This document shows positions 55,600-64,000 of a DNA stretch of 64,000 nt, one piece after another. The stretch's first letter is position 1, and every line of letters begins with the position of its first letter. The translations under genes and the position numbers were made by a program. Source of the stretch: Ascaphus truei (lineage: Eukaryota > Chordata > Amphibia > Anura > Ascaphidae); assembly GCA_036426205.1 (NCBI GenBank), contig CM071570.1:75003977-75067976 (forward strand). The letters are read 5' to 3'. Below the pieces are notes generated by a model. It made no database searches. It saw nothing but the letters and a program-made list of their open reading frames with translations, and had not been told where the DNA came from.

Positions 55600-57000
55600 T
55601 ATTCTAATTTATATTTAGCAAAGGAGAATGTGCATTGACTCATGAGCCTTCTCTGTCTGTAGCTAATTAATGATTGTTATGAGACGTCTCACATTGAAGG
55701 TGCTTAGACTTCTCAAATGGGACTTCATACTGTAATATAGCCTTGAAAGTTTATGAAATATTCATGAGATACTCTTTTTATGTATTTTATATAACATTTT
55801 ACACTGACTGTGGGGTATCATTGGACACTGCGGACAGCTTGATTAATGATTCCAAAAAAGAATACAATAAACAGTAGCAGTGAGACAGATGAATACTTTT
55901 TTCTCCTTTTGCTTCAGCTACTGGCCTTTGTCTTTAATTGAAGCATCACAGTGATGCTATTTATCTCACAGTGTCAAGCAGATGGTATAACTTGAAAGTT
56001 CTGTATTGGTTTTCCAAGTTGCCTACTGTATTTCTAATGTTGAAGACTATTTGATTCTCCATTTACACAAATGTTTTTCTTTTATTGTATCACATGCTAG
56101 ATTGAGAGTCTCAATTACTATACATTACTAATGCGTCTAAATGGTGCAAACATTAGATAAACCACTAGTATAGTTTAGTTAATGAACCCTAACGACCCTC
56201 AATAAATTCAAGGGCTATCAAGGATTCTCCTTTGAAAGACTGGGGCACTTTTTACATAAAGACAGCATCAAGTGCAATTTAAAGAAACACCCATAGTATT
56301 GCATAAGTTACTACTATGTTACCATGGACAAAATAAGTAATTTTAAGTAGAAGTCAATGGCGTACATAGTTGTGATTAAAACAAACATAAAAAAAAACAT
56401 TACTGCAAACAATTATAGTTATTCCTTACCATATATATCTGAATTCAATTTTCTAATACCGAACAAAAGAAACTAATGTGGATAATATAAAAACATTTCT
56501 TATATACAAATACTATAAAATTACAAAAATACAAGTATGCAATACATACAGTATACAATTTCAGATCATAGATAGCAAAAAAACAGTTTTAATAATAAGT
56601 ACATAAATCATATGCAATATATATGTGTTTTGGGATATGGAGAAAGAGATCAAAACTGAATATGTCATCACTTTAATATCCAATTTTCATGGTAGCTTGT
56701 AGAATCTCTAGTTAATTATAAAAATGAAGTGAGGTTGTTCATATTATTAAAACCTCCTCTAACCAGGAAATGTAGTCTATGTATTCATAGATATTATATT
56801 TGGAGTAGAAGTCTCATCCTCTAGGATTACCACTACAGATGGGTAAATTGGTAAAAATTAAAACCACAAAGTCTGTGCAGTGTTTTGACAAAAATTCGAT
56901 AAATAGACAGATATTGCAAATCCGCCATTGGATACCATCTGGATGGATTTCTAAAAATCGACACGCAGTTTCGAGGGGGAGAGGGGAATACTTCTAATTT
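55600..57000. other. no gene seen
   Basis: AT-rich DNA without coding or repeat structure that I can recognise. Confidence 0.45.
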
Positions 57001-57004
57001 AATA

Positions 57005-57270
57005 AAGTACTATCTTCAGTTGTATATATATATGTGTATGTATACATCTAGGGAAATGGAAAAAAGGTGCACAAAACTGATTTTTAGCAATAATATAATG
57101 GTGTCAATGAGTGCTGCCACAATATAATGGATGTACACAATACCAGAAAATATACAAATGATGAAAATGCAAATGGCACAAAACAGGTGAATGGATAAAT
57201 AACACCTGTGGGATAAATAGCAATGAGTGCCCTTGAAAGAATCCCTGGATGAGGTATGACCTATTAAGAA
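57005..57270 (-). repeat. inverted arm of the PLE at 57850-59300
   Basis: The reverse complement (TCATACCTCATCCAGGG, TTGCTATTTATCCCAC, TTATCCATTCACC) matches 59185-59255 on the plus strand. The arms are about 100 bp and diverged. This gives a third type of PLE foldback in the window. Confidence 0.65.
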
Positions 57271-57497
57271 AATAGATAGAAGTGATCTGCTTAAATATAA
57301 TTCTAAAATCAATAACAACAGTGATACAGAAAATACTATAAACACTCCATTTATCACAGCATACAATGCTTTAGCTTCTGAAATAAAAAAAAGTAGTATG
57401 TAAACATTGGCATCTACTAGTCTAAAAAGACCCAATAATTCAACCTTTTCTTTCAAAAGCAGTAAGTATATTATTTACGAAAAGCTGAAACCTTAAA

Positions 57498-57848
57498 ATA
57501 GGGGTGTGCAAAGTTCTTTGGCTGTCCCCCCCGTGTTTCAGTCCCTGCGCTCGCCCCCCCCCCCCTTCCGAGTGACCCGCCAAGGTCACTTGACATGACG
57601 TCACTTGTCCTGCAGTGTCTTTTGACGTGCATTGTCATGACGACGCGGCACGTCACATGACCCCGTGGCGTAATTTGACGCCACGTTTTCATGACGACGT
57701 GAGCAGAAGCCGTCTGAATCCCAGTAAATACAGGTTGCAGAGGCCTGGCGTGGTCCCCTGGCATTTAATTTAAATGCCTCGGGGAAGAGCGAGAGGCCTC
57801 TGCCACCGCCCGCGCCCCCCCAGAAAAATCCCCCCAGTTTGTGCACTG
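57498..57848. repeat. GC-rich dispersed repeat (family also at 9395)
   Basis: Shares GGCATTTAATTTAAATGCCT and GAGCGAGAGGCCTCTG with 9615-9640 and has C-rich ends. Contains TGACATGACGTCA and CATGACGACG palindromic motifs. No ORF. Confidence 0.55.
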
Positions 57849-57849
57849 C

Positions 57850-59400
57850 TGCCTTAAAAATAAGTTCGCTACCAGTTGTTTAAAACCATCTTGCAAGAAA
57901 GAGATATACAATAACACTTTTTTAGACACAAAATGTTTTTATAAGTGTCTGAAATGCAAGATGTTCAAGTTAGATCCACATGGATCTAAACAGACTAAAA
58001 GTTTCACATCTACTCATTCTGGAAGTAACTATAAGATTGAGCACTTCATCAGTTGCAATTCCATTAATATTGTCTATTTAATTCAATGCCCGTGCAAAAA
58101 ACAATATGTGGAACGAACCACGACAAAATTAAAAATGCGATTTGCCGAGCATATTTCGAATATCCAAAAAGGATTTTTACAACACAATTTGTCCAAACAT
58201 TTTGCTGAACACCATGACAAAAATCCTACAGGCATAGTTTGAATTGGAATTGACAAACTGCTATATAATTGGAGAGGAGAGGACACCATCAACGCCATTT
58301 CAAAACTTGACACAGATGGATACATACATTAAAAACTCTCATATCTCTGGGTCTAAATGTAGACGTTGATTTAGGTGCCTTCCTAGTATAATAGGTTACT
58401 TTATTTTTCCAATTCTGTCCTTTATTTTTCCATTTAGGGGCAGGTAAATATCCAGTCAAGTATGCCTCTAGAAAAATTGGCTCTGTCTAATCAAGCTATT
58501 ATATTGTTAATAATGTCTCATTTTCATTATACTATAAATGTTTTCTGTTTACATGATATTTAAATATGTTTAATTGTATTTTTATTTAAAAAATATATCA
58601 GGTTCTTAATTAGTTTAAGATTCTAATTGAAATTGTCTGTCAAACACCTGGAACACTTCAGTAAGGACACCCATAAAATTAGCATAGCCTATCAGAGCTT
58701 TGCAGAGCCCACTTAAGACTTCCAGGTAGATCACATGACATATTCCAGAAGAGGTCTCTGCAAAGATCTCCCCAAACTAATCTGCCACAAGGACTGTTTT
58801 ATTTCCTATCAAATTTGCGGCAAAGCCTTATTCAAGTCTATTGGGTCTGTGTGTCATACCACACATCCATACAAGTTGACGAAACAAACTGAGCTATCAG
58901 GGCTATTTCCTGGTTGTGACGTCATGGACCAAAGATCGCGAGATATGGATGGTGAGCGTAAGCAGTTTCATCGATGGAGTTCCAGTAACAGTGTACACAG
59001 CATGCATTGTGAGAGAGGCTCCACGGAACATAAGTCCCTTTGTTGCAGTTAAAAGGTAATATTTTATCCTGATATGCCTGATTATTTCTGCTACATTGTA
59101 AGTAGCCATTTTTCTTGCGCTTTTATTGAGATATAAAAAGTTACTTCACTATATTGGTATCTTTTTCATTTATATTTCATACCTCATCCAGGGCTTTTTT
59201 CAAGGACACACATTGCTATTTATCCCACGGGTGTAATTTATCCATTCACCAGATGTCACTGATTTGCGCAATTTGTATTTTGCATGATATACTATATATA
59301 TATATAACAAGAAAAAGAAAACAGCACTAACACATAAATCTGATGATGAATAAATAATCCCCTGACGAAGTCGGCTTAGACCGACGTAACGCGTAGGACT
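57850..59400 (+). mobile_element. 5'-truncated PLE with damaged GIY-YIG
   Basis: 57850-58390 reads SCLKPSCKKEIYNNTFLDTK, CFYKCLKCKMFKLDPHGSK, INIVYLIQCPCKKQYVERTT, then MRFAEHISNIQKGFLQHNLS and KHFAEHHDKNPTGI. The YIG glycine is replaced (YVERT instead of YVGRT), which would damage the nuclease. The frame then breaks and continues to about 58390. The noncoding tail includes a hammerhead-like motif at 59358-59399. Confidence 0.75.
59358..59399 (+). ncRNA. degenerate hammerhead-like motif
   Basis: CTGACGA (59362-59368), an extra A, GTCGG-CTTAGA-CCGAC, GTAA, CGCG, TA, GGAC. The GAAA box reads GTAA. The layout and the ACGCGTAGGAC end match 43779-43819. Confidence 0.5.
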
Positions 59401-60505
59401 GACTCACCACGTCGATCACGTGGTGTCTTGAGATCAATGTGGACACTAATATTGGATGCCTACTGAGGTGGTATGCCGTGTGAATAGATCTGTTGGACTG
59501 TAACACTACCTTGAAAGATCTTGACATCGGTTCCTGCTGGCACAGTTTGTTACTGTTACCTACAGGCTTCTGCCGGTGCTCCACGGGTCTGCAGAGGTGT
59601 GAGTATTGGCTGATGCCCCTGCCCTCGGTCACCCGGCTAATCATACAGTTTACTAAAGAAACGTTTATGTGAATTTTTTCTATATCCATCTTGTAAGTGT
59701 GCACTTTTTATCACACATCTATTTTATTAAATAATTTTATTATGTCCTGGAAGTTATTGCACTAGGGGGTGCGCTTTTTTCATTTATATATATATATATA
59801 TATATATACAAACATGCAACCATCTACAGTCAAGTCATACGATACAACCGGATATGCTCCGACACAGCAGACAGAGACCAGCGGATTAAAGCCTTGAGAT
59901 CAGATTTTATAAACCGTGGATATAACCACAGAATTGTAGACCAGCAAATTCACAAAGCACCAGAATACCAAGAAGTGATCTCCTTGAATACAGTACAAAC
60001 AGAAGGAGACAAGCGACAGGGTACCTTTGGTGGTCACATATAACCCACACCTAGGAGCCCTACGCAAGATCGCCAGGAAACAACAACCCATCCTCCAGGA
60101 AGACACAAGACTAGAACAGGTCTTCCCTGAAGCACCCTTATTATCATACAGACAACTCCATAATCTCAAGAATATTATGGTGAGGAGTAAAGTATTCAGC
60201 AGTACAACTGAATGCGGGACGAAACCATGCCAGGACCCAAGATGCAAAACCTGCGCAATGCTCATACAGCGGACACAATACAAATACCACACAGGAATCG
60301 GGAATACAAAATCAGAGGAAGGTTCACCTTTTCCTCCAGCAATATCATGTACCTCATTATGTGCATGAAATGCCCAGGGGGCTGCTACTACATAGGTGAG
60401 ACAGGGCAGGGGCTAAACAAGAGAATGAACCTGCATCGCCACAGCATGACGCGCGGAACAAGAGACAGTCCTGTCGGCGAACATTTCTCTGACTCTGGCC
60501 ATAAG

Positions 60506-61134
60506 GCCTTGGACCCGCTGCACCCGGCGGCGCGGGCGGCCGCATGAGCGTTCTCCACCAGCAGGGGAATCCTCCCAAGCCGGTCCCAGTCCCCCCTCAT
60601 GGCACAGCTCACTACACGCTGTGATGCGTCAGCCGCTAAGGGATTCAAGAGAATTGTAATCCCAAGCGTCGACGCGTCATGTGGTGTGGCTGTGAGCCAA
60701 TGAGGAGGGGAGGCTTCGGGAAGAGGGGAGGCTTCGGGGAGTGGGGAGGAGAGTGTGGAGGGAAAGCAGCGTGAGTGCCTGTCTGTGTGTGTGTGTGTAT
60801 GTGTGTGTCTGAGTGCCTATCTGTGTGTGTGTATGTGTGTGCCTGGGTGCGTGAGTGCCTGCCTGTGTGTGTGTGTGTGTGTGTGTGCCTGAGTGTGTGT
60901 GTGTGTCTGAGTGTCAGCATGTGAGTAGGGCAGCCCGCAGCAGCTCCCTCCTGCAGCCCGGGAGCCCGAGCCCGTGGAGGGGGGGGTAGCGGTCCCTCCG
61001 CTTAAACCATGCCCCTCCCTCCCACTCCAGCCCCGGCTCCCGCTCCCTACAGACCGCATATCGCGGTCTGTGTTTGTCAGCGTCCCGCCTGTCTGCAGTG
61101 CGGGCGCGCTGACTGAGGGAGCGGGGCCTTAGCC
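60506..61134. mobile_element. 629-bp GC-rich insertion in the PLE (Harbinger-like)
   Basis: Flanked by TAAG (60502-60505 and 61135-61138). Comparison with the uninterrupted copy at 39440-39460 shows a clean insertion. The ends resemble GGCCTTGG and CTTAGCC, and the interior contains (TG)n arrays (60785-60910). A related fragment is at 49905-50215. The superfamily is tentative. Confidence 0.7.
60785..60915. repeat. (TG)n-rich minisatellite
   Basis: Units of TGTGTGTGTCTGAGTGCCTG with variable TG runs, inside the 60506-61134 insertion. Confidence 0.85.
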
Positions 61135-61720
61135 TAAGATGAATGATCTGAGGGTTGCCATACTCAAAGGTAATCTTAAACACCGAAAGAGAGACGGTTG
61201 CATGAATACAAATTTATGCAACTGTTCGGGACACTTAGCGGTGGCCTAAACAGAGATCGAAATTTTATGAGTCATTACTGACACAAGTGAACTCTCTTCC
61301 CATGAGCGCTAAAGGCCATGTCTGTACATACTGTGCTATATGTATGCACACACAGCTGTCTCTTACACATACTAATACTCCTTGTTTTTTCATCCCTATA
61401 CACCAATAGGGACCACATAGTATCCACACACATTTTCAGTTGTGCTTCAATCTCTCACATTTCCACACCCACCCACACCATTTATATCCACTCCCACTCC
61501 ACACACACCTTTTGTAAAGCACTGTATATACTGTGGGCTCTCCATTCATTTATATTCACACAGATACACACACACACTCTTACATCACTTGCTTTCAGGA
61601 ACCTTTTGACACCTCTAGCCATAAAACACATCCACACCAGGGGAAGGACAAGCACAGATAACATTCCAAGAGACACTGTTTTTAAGTATACCTTTTGCTT
61701 GCTTCATTCATTGTAACATC

Positions 61721-61758
61721 GCCGGAAGAAGAGATCAGTGTATCTCGAAAGCTCGCAC
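61721..61758 (+). ncRNA. hammerhead-like motif in the PLE tail
   Basis: GCCGGAAGA, A, GAGAT-CAGTGT-ATCTC, GAAA, GCTCGCAC. Same layout as 38877-38914. The first box is GGAAGA instead of CTGANGA, so probably inactive. Confidence 0.4.
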
Positions 61759-61879
61759 AAATAAAAGCATTTCGTTAGCCACAGAACGGTATCATTCTAT
61801 TTATTTTTTGATATAATATAATATATATATATATATATATAATATATAAAATACGTAGGTCAAATTTAGACAAACAGTA

Positions 61880-61903
61880 GTGTGTGTATGTGTGTGTGTG
61901 GGG

Positions 61904-61984
<81 letters not shown>

Positions 61985-61998
61985 TGTGGTGTGGTGTG

Positions 61999-62029
<31 letters not shown>

Positions 62030-62080
62030 TGTGTGTGTTGTGTGTTTTGTGGTGTGTGTGTGTGGTGTTGTGTGGTGAAT
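61880..62080. repeat. long (TG)n microsatellite
   Basis: About 200 bp of TG with occasional GG and TT interruptions, next to a (TA)n run at 61810-61850. Confidence 0.95.
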
Positions 62081-62405
62081 TGTGCTGGACTAAAAATAAC
62101 TATAGGTGTTCCACTCACCTTAATATAAAAAAGTATCATAATAACAAAATATCTCATTGTGAATGTAAAACAAACAAACATTACCATATACAGTGCAAAT
62201 GATGCAAATAATATTATTCAAGAACAATGTATAATTAGTGATAGAAAATAGTGTCCAATTATTCAATGACAAAATCATAAAATCAACTTTTGGGAATAAC
62301 AAAAATGGAGACTGAGCAGCTTCAGTTTGAAAAAAAAAAAAACAATTTCCAAGGTGATTAAAGTGTAGAAAATGGAAGAAGAAATGTTTGCTCCAAGGAA
62401 CAGAT

Positions 62406-63222
62406 TGTAACGATTGTAAGTGTGCTCACCACAAACAAGGCGTGACCGTGAGGCCGAGGTGGGGACTTGATAAACGCCAACCCACATCCGCAAGGGCGCG
62501 TCTGGAGTGTAGCTAGGTCGAGGTAGCCGGGTCGGGGTAGGAGAGGTCAGGATAGTCAGTGATGCTTGCCAAGGTCTGGATTGGAAAGGTACGGATCATT
62601 GTAGGTACTTTAGCCAAGGTTGGGATTGGAGATGTTCGGATCGTCGTGGGTAAGCCGGGGTCAGGAGCGGAGAGATACGGATCATCGTTGGTAAGCCGGA
62701 TCAGGAGTGGAGAAGTGCGGAACCCAAAGAACAATTAAGGTCAGGCAACACGGAACAAGACAGGCAAGGCTCAGACAGTGGGCAGGACTGGAGTCAACAC
62801 AGCGCATATAAACAAGGTTATGCTCAGCCAATGTGCCAGAGGGCAGGCTGAGCATAAATAGGAAGAACAGACCAATGAGAAAGAAGCATACTCCCTAGTA
62901 TGCATGGCTGTGGTTGGCTGATGGAGACAAGACAGGTGAATCCTATTACACAACGGAATGGAGGAGACTCTGTGCGCGTGTGCAGGTGCCGCGCATAGCA
63001 GGTGCACGCTGCGCGATGGTGATGTCACCACGCGAGCGAAGCCTGGAGGTGGGACCAGTGGGGACGGCATTTAGTGCCGAGTGAGGTACGTGCGCGCCCC
63101 TAGAAGGTGCTAATGACTTTCTGCGAGATGTGCTGCAGGAGGCAGCAGAGGCAGGACACCTGATTGCGGGTCTGGGTAAGCCGGGAGCGCGCCGGGAGGG
63201 GTGCAGATGGCGGATCCTCACA
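62406..63222 (-). mobile_element. solo LTR (817 bp) with CAGAT target duplication
   Basis: On the minus strand it starts TGTGAGGATCCGCC and ends CGTTACA. Flanks are CAGAT at 62401-62405 and 63223-63227. Contains three or four ~45-bp internal repeats (GGATCATCGTTGGTAAGCCG type, 62560-62720), which give an Asp/Pro-rich open frame like that of the 46207-47185 LTR. Confidence 0.85.
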
Positions 63223-63227
63223 CAGAT

Positions 63228-64000
63228 AAATTTAATTAATATAGGTGATTAAAAAGTCATAGTCAGGATAAATCATTCATGTATCATGTTCTTAATAAAA
63301 AAGTCATCAAGGTAACACAGTTACCACTGATCCAGCTGAACGGTGGGAGGATTAAATGAGATGGATGATCACTCAGTGGCTCTCTTGGGGATATTTGAAA
63401 ATATTGTAAAAATGTGCCAGATTTGGCAAGAGAAAACACAGAAAGTATGTGTGTATCACTCCGTGAGGACATCTCAGCTGAAGGGAGTATCCACAAACAG
63501 CGATCATCTGTAATTGTGGAAATCTAGCACATGCAGGTCTCCAAAGCTGTAATAGCCTCTCTTCTATGTGCTGACAATAGAAGGTTCTGACCAGGGCATC
63601 CACACCATAAACAGCTGTGACTGGCGGTAACAAAATGCTGAAATGAGGATGTTACACTCAACAATGATGTCACATTAAGGGGAGGTTCCCAGGGAGTGAT
63701 CAGCTGTTATTTAAAGAATCCCGTGCCAGCCGATCTTTGAAGATGTAAAGCCTCGCTGCTCTGCACTAGTGAGATGTCAATGCAGCAAGCAGCAAGCAGC
63801 AAGCAGCAAACAGCAAGAAGCTGCTCCTGTGTGAATGAAAAAGTCAAACAAATGGCAAATAGAACTTGAATAGCTGGTGGGTATAGGGATACTAATAAGT
63901 AGTGGACACAGATCCAGGCAACAAACCAATGTTCACAGGATGAATTCTTATATTAGAGATAGAAATGTCTTTTTAGACAAACTGACGAAGAGGATCTATT
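63228..64000. other. no gene seen; short GCAGCAA repeat
   Basis: Noncoding. (GCAGCAA)n with five to six copies at 63783-63818. The final bases (CTGACGAAGAGG, 63981) look like the start of another hammerhead-like motif cut by the window end. Confidence 0.45.

Larger units (their letters stand above)
59822..61815 (+). mobile_element. Poseidon-like PLE, 5' truncated, split by an insertion
   Basis: Begins after a (TA)n run with the end of the RT (CSDTADRDQRIKALRSDFIN, RGYNHRIVDQQIHKAPEYQE), then YNPHLGALRKIARKQQPILQ and, with a frame change, NIMYLIMCMKCPGGCYYIGE (GIY-YIG) and LHRHSMTRGTRDSPVGEHFS. It is interrupted at GHK by a 629-bp insertion (60506-61134) and resumes NDLRVAILKGN...RDRNFMSHY, stop near 61281. 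The 3' tail runs to about 61815 and matches the copy at 38790-39310. The mirrored copy shows what the joined site looks like without the insertion. Confidence 0.85.

Noticed and set aside
55148..55618. Short ORFs near the third LTR
   Set aside because: They lie inside a decayed LTR and carry no domain.
57016..57456. Hydrophobic 146-residue minus-strand ORF resembling a membrane protein
   Set aside because: Most of it lies in the inverted PLE arm, where T-rich tail sequence reads as Ile/Leu/Phe; its relative at 59185-59255 is noncoding.
61880..62187. Cys/Val-rich and Thr/His-rich ORFs
   Set aside because: Simple translation of the (TG)n microsatellite.

Overview
This is nuclear DNA from a vertebrate, most likely an amphibian (probably a frog). 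The basis is intron-bearing genes for vertebrate innate-immune receptors set in a very dense mix of transposable elements: Penelope-like elements (PLEs), CR1/L2-type and RTE-like LINEs, Tc1 and hAT transposons, large LTRs, foldback MITEs, and TA/TG microsatellites. Nothing bacterial or viral-genomic is present. One assembly gap (Ns) lies at 16471-16563. Several repeat copies differ mainly by one-base indels, so some frame breaks may be consensus errors.

Host-like genes lie at the left. At 7886-9140 (minus) is one large exon of an LRRC25-like type I membrane receptor: leucine-rich repeats, one membrane span and a tyrosine-rich tail. At 12894-13772 (plus) two exons with in-phase splice sites encode one complete MARCO-type scavenger-receptor cysteine-rich (SRCR) domain with its stop codon. 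The last 35 bp of that exon is the first unit of a 58-bp minisatellite, which is later split by a PLE foldback.

Region by region: 63-4926 is a complete LTR retrotransposon (minus) with 1.72-kb LTRs and a single gag-like ORF whose N-terminus resembles the PNMA/Ty3 gag domain, with no pol. 6.3-7.45 kb is a decayed LINE. 9.2-12.8 kb holds a hAT MITE, a LINE tail and minisatellites. 14.1-16.0 kb and 17.6-19.5 kb are PLE copies in foldback form. 20.1-25.4 kb is the most unusual stretch: a forkhead-like ORF, a broken coiled-coil/BEN-like ORF, and, divergent from the latter, an intron-containing Tc1-like transposase. 26.2-28.5 kb is a CR1/L2-type LINE holding a nested solo LTR. 29-34 kb is repeats and MITEs. 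34.2-35.0 kb is half a Tc1 element. A second forkhead-like ORF lies at 37.6-38.3 kb. 38.8-48.6 kb holds three PLEs (one with a nearly whole reverse transcriptase/GIY-YIG region) and two copies of a segment carrying another LTR. 49-63 kb holds Harbinger-like GC-rich elements, a 1-kb hAT element with perfect 8-bp target duplications, a solo LTR related to the first element, two more PLEs, and a second solo LTR at 62.4-63.2 kb.

The best candidates for something new are: (1) two divergent forkhead-like ORFs sitting among transposons, one beside a BEN-like/transposase pair; (2) PLEs repeatedly found as inverted foldbacks that carry hammerhead-like ribozyme cores sharing one extra A; (3) a minisatellite seeded from the coding end of a scavenger-receptor exon; (4) a pol-less LTR element family with PNMA-like gag and LTR promoters rich in NRF1-type palindromes.
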